Shown here in pieces: positions 1 through 8,425 of a DNA stretch of 64,000 nucleotides. The DNA is from an uncultured Acetatifactor sp. (lineage in GTDB: Bacteria > Bacillota > Clostridia > Lachnospirales > Lachnospiraceae). Positions within the stretch are counted from its first letter, which is position 1, and each line of letters opens with the position of its first letter. The translations under genes were made by a program, and so were the position numbers. The notes under the pieces were generated by a model, which saw only the letters and a program-made list of their open reading frames with translations, did no database searches and was not told the DNA's origin. The stretch is taken from positions 155,082 through 219,081 of the forward strand of contig CAJUCE010000002.1 of the NCBI GenBank assembly GCA_910584865.1, read 5' to 3'.

Positions 1-599
1 AGATGGAGAGTTTCGGAGGCTGCGGAGAGGCGGTGGGCTGTGATGTGTCCGACTTTGAAGCCTGCGGCAGGATGACGGAAGAAATCCTCCGAAAATATGG
101 TCATGTGGATATTCTGGTAAATAATGCAGGGATTACAAGGGATAATCTGATTGTCCGTATGAGAGAAGAGGAATATGACAGTGTGCTGGACACGAATTTG
201 AAAGGGGCTTTCAATACTATCCGGCATCTGTCCCGCTGTTTTTTAAAGCAGCGCAGCGGAAAGATCATCAATATTACGTCCGTGTCCGGTGTGACGGGAA
301 ATGCAGGGCAGGCGAACTATTCCGCATCCAAGGCGGGATTGATCGGCCTGACCAAGAGTGTAGCCAGGGAGCTGGCATGCAAAGGGATCTGCGTGAACGC
401 CGTTGCGCCGGGATTTATCGACACAGATATGACCGGTGCGTTGACTGGAAAAGTCAAGGAGTCTGCAGTGGCTTCCATTCCCATGAAGAGGATGGGGAGC
501 GGAAGGGATGTGGCGGAAGCAGTGGCATTTCTGGCGGGGCGGTGCTCTGACTATATCACAGGACAGGTGCTCTGCGTGGATGGCGGCATGGCAATGTAA
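1..599 (+). CDS. fabG: 3-oxoacyl-ACP reductase FabG, 5' end cut by window
   Basis: NADPH-dependent reduction of 3-oxoacyl-ACP in the fatty-acid elongation cycle; cytosolic. The visible 198 residues show classical SDR motifs: DILVNNAG, the catalytic Ser in ITSVSG, the YSASK pair (Tyr-x3-Lys), and PGFIDTDM followed by the C-terminal GQVLCVDGG. FabG is normally about 245 residues, so roughly 45 N-terminal residues with the nucleotide-binding glycine motif lie before the window. An ATG at position 3 is in frame but is internal, not the start. It is followed after about 125 nt by fabF in the same direction, as in a fab operon. Identity as FabG rather than another SDR rests on this context. Confidence 0.93.
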   Translation, partial: MESFGGCGEAVGCDVSDFEACGRMTEEILRKYGHVDILVNNAGITRDNLIVRMREEEYDSVLDTNLKGAFNTIRHLSRCFLKQRSGKIINITSVSGVTGNAGQANYSASKAGLIGLTKSVARELACKGICVNAVAPGFIDTDMTGALTGKVKESAVASIPMKRMGSGRDVAEAVAFLAGRCSDYITGQVLCVDGGMAM

Positions 600-724
600 T
601 GCGGCGGTGTGCAGCCGCCTGTAGTATTCTGAGATGCGGGAAAAGCAAAAATTCTGTAAGCAGCGCCGCGTTCTCAGGGGCAGAGTGCTTGGCGGGGGAG
701 AACAGGGAAAGGAATGGATGTGAC

Positions 725-1963
725 ATGAAGAGAAGAGTTGTAGTGACAGGGATGGGAGCTGTTACGCCGGTGGGGAACTGCATGGAAGCATTTTGGAATG
801 GGATCCGCAGGGGAGAAACCGGGTTTGCTCCTATTACCAGATTTGACACGGCCGGCTATAAATGCAGGCTGGCTGCGGAGGTGAAGGATTTCAGGCCTCA
901 GGATTACATGGATAATAAGTCGGCCAGGCGAATGGAGCTCTTCTGTCAGTTTGCAGTTGCGGCAGCCGGGGAGGCCATTCGGGACGCAGGATTGGACATG
1001 GAGAAAGAGGATGCCTACAGAGTGGGATGCTTTGTGGGCAGCGGTGTGGGAAGCCTGGCGGCGATGGAGAGGGAATACGGCAGACTGACACAAAAAGGGC
1101 CTTCCAGGGTGAGTCCCCTGTTTGTGCCCATGATGATATCTAATATGGCCGCCGGGAACGTGAGTATTGCCTACGGACTGAAGGGAAAGAGTCTGAATGT
1201 TGTGACAGCCTGTGCCACGGGGACCCACTCCATAGGGGAAGCATTCCGTTCCATTCAATATGGGGAAGCGGATGCCTGTGTAGCAGGAGGGGCGGAGAGC
1301 GCGGTGACCCCGCTTGGAATTGCGGGGTTTTCGGCGCTGACTGCCCTTTCAGAGAGTACGGATCCGCATAGATGCTCTATTCCCTTCGATAAGGATAGAA
1401 GCGGTTTCGTCATGGGAGAAGGGGCGGGGATTGTTGTGCTGGAAGAGCTGGAGCATGCGCGCAGGAGAGGCGCCTTTATATATGCGGAGGTATTGGGCTA
1501 TGGCTGTTCCTCGGATGCCTATCACATCACATCCCCCGCAGAGGACGGGGCGGGAGCGGCCAGGGCCATGCAAAATGCCCTGGAAGACGGCAATGTAAGA
1601 CCGGAAGAGCTGACCTATATCAATGCCCACGGCACGGGAACCCATCACAATGATCTCTTTGAAACCAGGGCCATAAAGCTTGCCTTTGGGGCGCATGCAG
1701 GGAAGCTTAGGATTAATTCCACCAAATCCATGATCGGCCACCTGCTGGGGGCCGCCGGTGCGGTAGAATTCATCACCTGTGTGAAAGAGCTGCAGGAGGG
1801 TTTTCTGCACAGGACAGTCGGGCTGCAGGAGACGGAGGAAGAGATGGATCTGGACTACTGCAGGGAAAATTATGAGGAGAAGGTTCCCTATGCCCTGAGC
1901 AATTCCCTGGGTTTCGGAGGACATAATGCCAGCATCCTGATCGGCGGAGAGATTCGGGAATAA
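725..1963 (+). CDS. fabF: Beta-ketoacyl-ACP synthase II FabF
   Basis: Condensing enzyme that extends acyl-ACP with malonyl-ACP. 412 residues, the usual length. The thiolase-fold catalytic triad is visible: Cys163 in VVTACATGTHS, His302 in NAHGTGTHHND and His339 in KSMIGHLLGAAG, with the C-terminal SNSLGFGGHN. An upstream in-frame ATG at 599 overlaps the fabG stop, but it would add 42 unalignable residues. The ATG at 725, after a purine-rich GGGAAAGGA stretch, gives the family start MKRRVVVTGMGAVTP. The next gene is fabZ; accB, often found between them, is absent and a 107-nt repeat fills the gap. Confidence 0.97.
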   Translation: MKRRVVVTGMGAVTPVGNCMEAFWNGIRRGETGFAPITRFDTAGYKCRLAAEVKDFRPQDYMDNKSARRMELFCQFAVAAAGEAIRDAGLDMEKEDAYRVGCFVGSGVGSLAAMEREYGRLTQKGPSRVSPLFVPMMISNMAAGNVSIAYGLKGKSLNVVTACATGTHSIGEAFRSIQYGEADACVAGGAESAVTPLGIAGFSALTALSESTDPHRCSIPFDKDRSGFVMGEGAGIVVLEELEHARRRGAFIYAEVLGYGCSSDAYHITSPAEDGAGAARAMQNALEDGNVRPEELTYINAHGTGTHHNDLFETRAIKLAFGAHAGKLRINSTKSMIGHLLGAAGAVEFITCVKELQEGFLHRTVGLQETEEEMDLDYCRENYEEKVPYALSNSLGFGGHNASILIGGEIRE

Positions 1964-1966
1964 AGG

Positions 1967-2102
1967 GGTACTGGAGAGGATGCATGCGGAACTGGGAAAC
2001 AGCATGAATCCGATCCAGTACCCGGAAGAATTACTGGCCCTGCATTTGGGACAGGAATTCTTCTGCCGTTATTGGTACTGGAGAGGATGCATGCGGAACT
2101 GG
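1967..2102 (+). repeat. Family A structured repeat, locus 1 (before fabZ)
   Basis: A 29-nt sequence at 1967-1995 is repeated exactly at 2074-2102, a period of 107 nt. Positions 1967-1987 and 2002-2022 form a hairpin (18 of 21 positions complementary) with loop GGAACTGGGAAACA. The segment 2023-2073 resembles the core of the copies at 4365-4560 and 60737-60963 but is more diverged. The last partial copy ends at GCGGAACTGG, a few bases before the fabZ Shine-Dalgarno site. The function is unknown; it could be a 5'-leader RNA or a small repetitive element. Confidence 0.8.
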
Positions 2103-2117
2103 AAGAGGAGGAACACT

Positions 2118-2549
2118 ATGGCTATTTATACGGCACAGGAAATCATGCAGATCATACCGCACAGATATCCCTTCTTAATGATCGATACTATAGAGGAACT
2201 GGAAGAGGGTGTGCGGGCTTTGGGAAAAAAATGCGTCAGCGGGAACGAACCGTATTTTCAGGGGCATTTTCCGGGCAATCCTGTGATGCCGGGCGTACTG
2301 ATTATGGAAGCGCTGGCACAGGTGGGGGCAGTAGCCATTCTTTCCCGGCCAGAATGGAAGGGACACACGGCTTATTTTGCGGGGATTGACAAGGCAAAGT
2401 TTCGGAAAAAAGTCGTTCCGGGGGATGTACTTTTGCTGGAGACTGTCATCGTCAAGGCAAAAGGCCCCATGGGTGTGGGCAGAGCCAGAGCTTTCGTGGA
2501 GGGAAGACTTGTGGCGGAGGCGGAGCTGACTTTTGCCATCGGCGATTAA
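2118..2549 (+). CDS. fabZ: 3-hydroxyacyl-ACP dehydratase FabZ
   Basis: Dehydrates 3-hydroxyacyl-ACP to trans-2-enoyl-ACP. 143 residues, the usual length, single hot-dog fold. The active-site stretch PYFQGHFPGNPVMPGV contains the catalytic His, and LIMEALAQVG supplies the catalytic Glu of the neighbouring subunit. IIPHRYPFLMID is the family N-terminal signature. The start at 2118 follows AGGAGG at 2106-2111; an open frame extends upstream to 1980 through the repeat but is not FabZ-like. It is followed 22 nt later by the accD-accA fusion. Confidence 0.97.
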   Translation: MAIYTAQEIMQIIPHRYPFLMIDTIEELEEGVRALGKKCVSGNEPYFQGHFPGNPVMPGVLIMEALAQVGAVAILSRPEWKGHTAYFAGIDKAKFRKKVVPGDVLLLETVIVKAKGPMGVGRARAFVEGRLVAEAELTFAIGD

Positions 2550-2571
2550 AGGGGACGGGAGGCATTCATAA

Positions 2572-4353
2572 ATGAACAGATGGACCAAAAACGAGATCAG
2601 TAAAAAGCGGCTAGCTTTCTTTGCAAGACAGTCAGATCGAAAGAGCGGTACAAAGAAGCTTTTGACGGAGCCGGAAGGAAGGCAGGAACATCCGGGAGAG
2701 GACGCAGGGGAGGACGGGTATTTGATCCGCTGTCCGAAATGCGGCAAGATGGTTGACAGGGGCCGGGTGGCAAAGAGAAAATATATCTGCTATGAATGTG
2801 AAGGATATTTCAGAGTGAAGACACCTAATCGGATCCGCATGGTGGCAGATCCGCATACCTTCGAACCATGGTTCACGGATATGCCGGTGCGCAATCCCCT
2901 GGCCTATGAGGGATATGAGGAGAAGCTGGCCCAGGCAAGGGAGAAAACAGGTCTGGATGAGGCGGTTACCGTGGGACAATGTAAAGTATTCGGAGAGGAG
3001 ATCCTGCTTGGAATCTGCGACTCCAGATTCCTGATGGCGAGTATGGGCCATGTGGTGGGGGAGAAGATTACCGCAGCGATAGAGCGTGCAATCGAGAAAA
3101 GCCTGCCGATTTTCTTCTTCTGCTGTTCAGGCGGAGCCAGAATGCAGGAGGGGCTTGTTTCTCTGATGCAGATGGCAAAGACCTCCGCCGCGGTTCAGAA
3201 GTGTGCAAAAGCAGGTCTTTTGTACTGCACCATACTCACCGATCCTACCATGGGCGGCGTCACGGCCAGTTTTGCCATGCTGGGGGATGTGATCATGGCA
3301 GAACCGGGAGCGTTGATCGGCTTTGCGGGACAGCGGGTGATCCGCCAGACCATCGGAGCGGAGCTGCCGGGAGGATTTCAGACCGCGGAATTTTTGTTGG
3401 AGCACGGTATGATCGACGGGATTGTGGAGCGCAGGAATCTGAGAAAGACCATCTATTTTCTCATCAAAGCCCATCAGTGCCGGGAAGGGGAATATGCCGG
3501 TTTTACACCGGGAAGAGATTTTCATTTTGTGCCCAGCGAGATTCTCAGGGAAAAGGAATGGACCATGAAACCTAAAAGCGCCTGGGAAAAGGTTCGGGGA
3601 GCCCGCAGACTGGAGAGAGCCGGAGCCCCGGATTATATGCGTTACCTGTTCGATTACTTCGTGGAAGCCCATGGGGACAGAAATTTTCGGGACGATCCCG
3701 CTATCGTGGGCGGTATCGGCTTTCTGGACGGTCAGCCGGTAACCGTGATTGCGGAGCACAAGGGCAGAGACGCAGAGGAATGCCGGAAGCGAAATTATGG
3801 TATGCCCATGCCGGAAGGTTACCGCAAGGCATTGCGGCTCATGCGGCAGGCGGAGAAGTTTCACCGCCCCATTATCAGCTTTGTCAATACATCCGGCGCT
3901 TTCTGCGGCATCGAGGCGGAGGAAAGAGGGCAGGGAGAGGCCATCGCCCGGAATTTAAGAGAAATGTCGGCTCTGAAGGTGCCGGTATTGTGTATCCTGA
4001 TCGGGGAAGGGGGCAGCGGCGGCGCATTGGCTACGGCTGTGGGAAATGAGGTGTGGATGTTGGAAAACGCAACTTATTCAATTCTGTCTCCGGAGGGATT
4101 CGCCTCTATTTTATGGAAAGATTCCGGCAGGGCGAAGGAGGCCAGCGAGGTCATGCGCATTACGGCACAGGATTTGAAGATGCTCCATGTCATAGAGAAA
4201 ATCATTCCCGAATTCGGCGGTGCGGATGCCGAAACGGCCCAGGCCATCGGCGGTTATCTGAAGGAGCAGATCAGAGGATTTCTGGAGAGCTATCGGGGGA
4301 TGACCGGAGAGGAGATTGCAGCCAGGAGATATGAGCGTTTCCGGCGATTTTGA
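2572..4353 (+). CDS. accDA: Fused acetyl-CoA carboxylase carboxyltransferase, AccD-AccA
   Basis: One 593-residue chain carries both carboxyltransferase subunits that move CO2 from carboxybiotin to acetyl-CoA, giving malonyl-CoA. Residues 1 to about 325 are AccD: the zinc ribbon has Cys54, Cys57, Cys73 and Cys76, then CCSGGARMQEG and DPTMGGVTASFA. Residues from about 332 are AccA, with VNTSGAFCGIEAEERGQ and IGEGGSGGALA. In most bacteria these are two genes that overlap or abut. The junction sits at the AccA-like start MKPKSAWEKV (nt 3565), consistent with loss of the accD stop. The partner genes accB and accC are not in the window. Confidence 0.95.
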   Translation: MNRWTKNEISKKRLAFFARQSDRKSGTKKLLTEPEGRQEHPGEDAGEDGYLIRCPKCGKMVDRGRVAKRKYICYECEGYFRVKTPNRIRMVADPHTFEPWFTDMPVRNPLAYEGYEEKLAQAREKTGLDEAVTVGQCKVFGEEILLGICDSRFLMASMGHVVGEKITAAIERAIEKSLPIFFFCCSGGARMQEGLVSLMQMAKTSAAVQKCAKAGLLYCTILTDPTMGGVTASFAMLGDVIMAEPGALIGFAGQRVIRQTIGAELPGGFQTAEFLLEHGMIDGIVERRNLRKTIYFLIKAHQCREGEYAGFTPGRDFHFVPSEILREKEWTMKPKSAWEKVRGARRLERAGAPDYMRYLFDYFVEAHGDRNFRDDPAIVGGIGFLDGQPVTVIAEHKGRDAEECRKRNYGMPMPEGYRKALRLMRQAEKFHRPIISFVNTSGAFCGIEAEERGQGEAIARNLREMSALKVPVLCILIGEGGSGGALATAVGNEVWMLENATYSILSPEGFASILWKDSGRAKEASEVMRITAQDLKMLHVIEKIIPEFGGADAETAQAIGGYLKEQIRGFLESYRGMTGEEIAARRYERFRRF

Positions 4354-4364
4354 AAGGAGACGGC

Positions 4365-4560
4365 GGCCCATAGGATTTGCGGCCGAATGCCCTAAGCGGC
4401 CGGAAATTCTATGCGGGAAATGGCATTGAATAGGTAGTTGCGGAACTTAAAAATCAGCAACTACCTATTCAAGGCCCATAGGATTTGCGGCCGAATGCCC
4501 TAAGCGGCCGGAAATTCTATGCGGGAAATGGCATTGAATAGGTAGTTGCGGAACTTAAAA
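4365..4560 (+). repeat. Family A structured repeat, locus 2 (before fabH), tandem pair
   Basis: Two identical 88-nt copies lie at 4365-4452 and 4473-4560, a period of 108 nt. The core contains CTAAGCGGCCGGAAAT, shared with locus 3 near 60.8 kb. Arms at 4428-4441 and 4457-4470 are perfectly complementary (14 bp) around loop GGAACTTAAAAATCA. The second copy of the left arm (4536-4549) has no right arm of its own, so it could compete for 4457-4470. The element ends 8 bases before the AAGGA ribosome binding site of fabH. Confidence 0.85.
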
Positions 4561-4578
4561 TAAGAAAGGAACAGAAAA

Positions 4579-5544
4579 ATGTCAATCAGGATAATGGGAA
4601 CAGGAAGTGCGCTTCCGGTGAAAAAAGTCGCCAATGAGGAGCTGGCCAGGCTGGTGGACACTTCCGATGAATGGATCAGGGAGCGGACGGGAATCGGCAG
4701 CAGATACATATCCACAGGAGAAACCGTGGCCTCGCTGGCGGCCCGCGCCTGCAGCCTTGCGCTGGAGGATGCGGGAAAAAGGGCAGGGGAGGTGGAGCTT
4801 ATATTGGTAGCAACCTGTTCGCCGGAGGATACTGCTCCCTGCACGGCCTGCCAGGTACAAAAGGAAATCGGAGCCGGAAATGCCGTGGCATTTGATTTAA
4901 ATGCGGCCTGTGCCGGCTTTTTGTTTGCCCTGCATACGGCCTGGGCCTATGTGGAAAGCGGAATTTATAGAAATGTGCTGGTGGCCGGCAGCGAGGTCCT
5001 CTCCAAACTTGTGGACTGGGAGGATCGGGGAACCTGCATATTATTCGGAGACGGCGCGGGTGCGGTGTATGCGGAAAAATGTGAAGAGGGAGGGATCCGC
5101 AGCTTTGTGCAGCATTCCGACGGCAGCCGCGGAGCGGTGCTGTCCGGTGTGTGCCGTCCTCTGGCAAATCCCTATATTGCGCGGTCTCAGGAGGGTAATT
5201 ATCTGAAAATGGATGGAAGAGAGATTTTTTCCTTTGCGGTGCGTCAGATCCCAAAGACCATTGAAGAAGCGCTCGGGAAAAGCGGAACGGATGTGGGAGA
5301 GGTAGATTTCTTTCTGCTGCACCAGGCAAACCGCCGGATCATCGAGGGAATCTCCAGGCGCCTGGAGGCGGATGGAGAGCGTTTTCCCATGAATCTTATG
5401 GAGGTGGGAAATACTTCTTCCGCATCCATCCCGCTTTTGTTGGATGAACTGAATCGCCGGGGAAGACTGCAGAGGGGGATGAAGCTGGTGTTTGCCGGGT
5501 TCGGGGCAGGGCTTACCTGCGGCGCCTGCGTTTTGGAATGGTGA
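4579..5544 (+). CDS. fabH: Beta-ketoacyl-ACP synthase III FabH
   Basis: Starts fatty-acid synthesis by condensing acyl-CoA with malonyl-ACP. 321 residues, the normal size. The catalytic triad is present: Cys111 in NAACAGFLF, His248 in LLHQANRRII and Asn278 in GNTSSASIPLLLDEL. The start at 4579 follows AAGGA with suitable spacing. The gene is preceded by the 196-nt tandem repeat rather than by a promoter that can be recognised with confidence. It is followed after about 107 nt by a MarR gene. fabH beside a MarR regulator recalls FabT-controlled clusters in other Firmicutes. Confidence 0.97.
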   Translation: MSIRIMGTGSALPVKKVANEELARLVDTSDEWIRERTGIGSRYISTGETVASLAARACSLALEDAGKRAGEVELILVATCSPEDTAPCTACQVQKEIGAGNAVAFDLNAACAGFLFALHTAWAYVESGIYRNVLVAGSEVLSKLVDWEDRGTCILFGDGAGAVYAEKCEEGGIRSFVQHSDGSRGAVLSGVCRPLANPYIARSQEGNYLKMDGREIFSFAVRQIPKTIEEALGKSGTDVGEVDFFLLHQANRRIIEGISRRLEADGERFPMNLMEVGNTSSASIPLLLDELNRRGRLQRGMKLVFAGFGAGLTCGACVLEW

Positions 5545-5651
5545 TGAACTTCCTATTGACTTTTTTCTGAAACTTGGTAAATTTATAGTAGGAACAATAA
5601 AGGGCATAAGATAGAAAACGTGCACGAGGCAGAGAGGATAGCAGTAGTGAA

Positions 5652-6107
5652 ATGGCACACAATACAAAAAGCTCTATAAATGAATTGCTGGTCAGCTTGT
5701 TCAACCATGTGATGGATATGGAGGCAAAGGCAGTTATCACAGAGGAATACAGCGATATCACTAATAATGACATGCATATTATAGAAGCAATCGGCCTGGA
5801 GGAGCCCAGGAATATGTCGGAAATCGCCCACAGGCTTTCGGTGACTGTAGGTACGCTGACCACGAATATGAACGGGCTGGAGAGAAAAGGTTATATACGC
5901 AGATCTCGCAGCGAGAGGGACAAGCGGGTAGTATATGTACTACTGACAGACAAAGGGAAAAAGGCATTTTATCACCACCGTGATTTTCATAAAAAGATGA
6001 TCCGGGCCATTGTCCGGGATTTAAATGAGGAAGAAATGGAAATACTGTATCGGTGTCTTGTCAATCTGGACAGATTTCTGGATCCGAATACAGAGTCAGG
6101 CAAATAG
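5652..6107 (+). CDS. MarR-family regulator, possibly FabT-like
   Basis: 151-residue winged-helix protein. The recognition region is MSEIAHRLSVTVGTLTTNMN and the wing is RRSRSERDKRVVYVLLTDKGK, both typical of MarR. No ligand-binding residues can be assigned by eye. Its position directly after fabH suggests control of the fab genes, as known for FabT in streptococci and lactococci, but no clear FabT-type palindrome was found in the gaps of this cluster. The downstream cardiolipin synthase starts 18 nt later and may be co-transcribed, linking acyl-chain and phospholipid genes. Confidence 0.85.
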   Translation: MAHNTKSSINELLVSLFNHVMDMEAKAVITEEYSDITNNDMHIIEAIGLEEPRNMSEIAHRLSVTVGTLTTNMNGLERKGYIRRSRSERDKRVVYVLLTDKGKKAFYHHRDFHKKMIRAIVRDLNEEEMEILYRCLVNLDRFLDPNTESGK

Positions 6108-6124
6108 GGAAAGCGTTGAGACAT

Positions 6125-7702
6125 ATGAGAATGAAAAGTACAATGAGTATGGGGGAAAGAGTCAATGCCACAATCGGTGGAATCAAGACGGTAATATACG
6201 GCAGGACGGCCATGATTCTTCTTGGATTTCTGGCGCAGCTGGTCATGCTGTGCGTGGGCTATATTCTGCTGCGCAATTACAGCTTTCTGTTTTATATCTT
6301 TTTTCTCTCTGTCTCTGCTGTGGCGGTGGTATATATTTTCAATGCGCCCGGCAATCCGGATTTAAAGCTCTCCTGGATGCTTCCCATAGCGATTTTTCCT
6401 GTCTTCGGCGCCATCTTCTATGTGACCATCGTAAGTCAGCCGGGAGTCAAGGTTCTATATGCAAGGCTTCTGACCCAGGCAGAGATTACGAAGAAATATG
6501 TGTTCCCCAGGGCGGAAACCAGGGAGAGACTTCGGACGGAGAGTCCCCACATGGGGCAGCTGGCCCATTACTTGGAAAACTGCGACAACAGTCCCGTCTA
6601 TGACGCTACACAGGTAAAATATTATCCCCTGGGCGATAGTCAGTTCGTGGATATGAAGGAGGAACTGAAGGCTGCGGAGAAATATATTTTTATCGAATTT
6701 TTCATTGTGTCCAGCGGCAGGATGCTGGGAGAGATTCTGGATATTTTAAAGGAAAAAGCCAGACAGGGCGTGGAGGTGCGGTTTATGTATGACGGCACCA
6801 ATGTGCTGTGGAATCTGCCCAGCTTTTTTCCGGCCATGTTGGAGGAGGAAGGAATCCGATGCAAAATGTTTGCCCCCATCAAGCCGATCTTTTCGCCCCA
6901 TTACAATAACAGGGATCACCGCAAGATCATGGTGATCGACGGCAAGGTGGCTTTTACGGGAGGCATTAATCTGGCGGATGAATACATCAATCAGAAAAAA
7001 CGCTTCGGCCATTGGAAGGATGTGGGAGCCATGGTGAAGGGAGACGCCGTGGAACGCTTCACGTATATGTTTCTGGAGATGTGGAACGAGTCGGAGCGGA
7101 TTCCGGATCAATATGAAAAATACCGGCTGCCTGCGGACGCCTCTGTGGCCAGCGACGGATATGCCATTCCCTACAGTGTCTGTCCTCTGGGGCCGGAACG
7201 GGTGGGAGAGATGGTCTATCTGGATATTATCAATACGGCACATACCTATGTGCACATTATGACACCCTATCTGATACCGGATGACCGGATGATTATGGCG
7301 CTGACCTATGCGGCCAGGAGAGGGGTGGAAGTTGTGATTATCATGCCCCATATTCCGGATAAGAAATATGCCTTTATGCTGGCGAAAACCTATTACAATC
7401 AGCTTTTGGAGGCAGGGGTGAAAATCTATGAATATGAGCCGGGATTTGTCCATGCGAAGGTATTTGTCTCGGATGATGTGAAGGCGGTGGTGGGAACGGT
7501 GAACCTGGACTATCGAAGCCTGTATCATCATTTTGAGTGCGGCCTGGTACTCTACCGGAATTCACAGATTGCCGTGATGGAGCAGGATGTACAGGATACC
7601 CTGCAGAAATGTATTGAGATGAAGGTGGAAGATTATAAGAAGCTGAAACTGACGGAACGGGCGCTGGGAAGGATTATGAGGATTGTGGCGCCGCTGATGT
7701 GA
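6125..7702 (+). CDS. cls: Cardiolipin synthase, phospholipase D type
   Basis: Joins two phosphatidylglycerols to cardiolipin and glycerol at the membrane. About 525 residues from the chosen ATG at 6125; an earlier in-frame ATG at 6053 lies inside the MarR gene. Two N-terminal membrane segments fall at about residues 20-75. Two HxKxxxxD motifs follow: HRKIMVIDGKVAFTGG (His265) and HAKVFVSDDVKAVVGTVNLD (His443). The C-terminus is the usual KLTERALGRIMRIVAPLM type. It is followed at once by a terminator-like hairpin. Confidence 0.94.
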   Translation: MRMKSTMSMGERVNATIGGIKTVIYGRTAMILLGFLAQLVMLCVGYILLRNYSFLFYIFFLSVSAVAVVYIFNAPGNPDLKLSWMLPIAIFPVFGAIFYVTIVSQPGVKVLYARLLTQAEITKKYVFPRAETRERLRTESPHMGQLAHYLENCDNSPVYDATQVKYYPLGDSQFVDMKEELKAAEKYIFIEFFIVSSGRMLGEILDILKEKARQGVEVRFMYDGTNVLWNLPSFFPAMLEEEGIRCKMFAPIKPIFSPHYNNRDHRKIMVIDGKVAFTGGINLADEYINQKKRFGHWKDVGAMVKGDAVERFTYMFLEMWNESERIPDQYEKYRLPADASVASDGYAIPYSVCPLGPERVGEMVYLDIINTAHTYVHIMTPYLIPDDRMIMALTYAARRGVEVVIIMPHIPDKKYAFMLAKTYYNQLLEAGVKIYEYEPGFVHAKVFVSDDVKAVVGTVNLDYRSLYHHFECGLVLYRNSQIAVMEQDVQDTLQKCIEMKVEDYKKLKLTERALGRIMRIVAPLM

Positions 7703-7707
7703 GAGAG

Positions 7708-7735
7708 GGATCCCGGGAGGGGATCCTTTTTTCTT
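7708..7735 (+). terminator. Intrinsic terminator after cls
   Basis: GGATCC, a short CGGGAGG loop, GGATCC, then TTTTTT. It lies just after the cls stop codon and separates it from the sigma-factor operon. Confidence 0.75.
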
Positions 7736-7864
7736 ACAGGTTTTTTCAGAAAATAAGAAACCGGAATAAAAAATTGTCGTCTATAGAGACAGTAGAGGCA
7801 ATGTCCTTCAAAACAGGATCGGGCATGCCTTGCGGACCAAACATAAGAAAAGGGAGGGCGAACA

Positions 7865-8425
7865 TTGTTAGATGCGCAGATATTGGATCTATATTGGGCC
7901 AGGGATGAGCGGGCGGTTTCCGAGACGCAGCGATCCTACGGAAGCTATTGCTACAGTATTGCCTGGCATATTTTGTATGACAGAGAGGATTCTGACGAAT
8001 GTGTGAACGATACCTGGTTTCGGGCGTGGAATGCCATACCGCCGAAGCGGCCGAACCGTCTGGCATTGTTTTTGGGAACGATCACACGGAATCTGTCTCT
8101 GGACAGATGGAAGGAAAGGCATACTATGAAGAGAGGAAACGGGGAAATGATGCTGGCGCTGGATGAACTGGCGGAATGCGTACCTGATCTGCACAGCACG
8201 GAGGATGCGGCGGAAGCTGCGGAGCTGGAGCGGATGATGAACGATTTTCTTCATACGCTTTCAGAGAGGGACTGCAATGTGTTTTTGCGCCGTTACTGGT
8301 ATGTGGAGGAATATGGTGAGATTGCAAAGCGGTATGATATGAAGCTGAATACGGTGAAGACCAGCCTGTTCCGCACCAGGGCAAAGCTGCGGGAGTATCT
8401 GGAGAGAGAGGGTGTCATACTATGA
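7865..8425 (+). CDS. ECF-type RNA polymerase sigma factor
   Basis: 186 residues with sigma region 2 (YGSYCYSIAWHILYDREDSDECVNDTWFRAW region) and region 4 (LSERDCNVFLRRYWYVEEYG and a helix-turn-helix ending NTVKTSLFRTRAKLREYL). It probably directs RNA polymerase to stress or envelope promoters. The start is a TTG at 7865, chosen because GGGAGG lies seven bases before it. The downstream membrane protein overlaps by four bases (ATGA), the usual arrangement of a sigma factor and its regulator. The signal is unknown. Confidence 0.9.
   Translation: MLDAQILDLYWARDERAVSETQRSYGSYCYSIAWHILYDREDSDECVNDTWFRAWNAIPPKRPNRLALFLGTITRNLSLDRWKERHTMKRGNGEMMLALDELAECVPDLHSTEDAAEAAELERMMNDFLHTLSERDCNVFLRRYWYVEEYGEIAKRYDMKLNTVKTSLFRTRAKLREYLEREGVIL

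Noticed and set aside
599..724. Longer FabF start at 599
   Set aside because: The first 42 residues do not resemble FabF and the ATG at 725 matches the family start.
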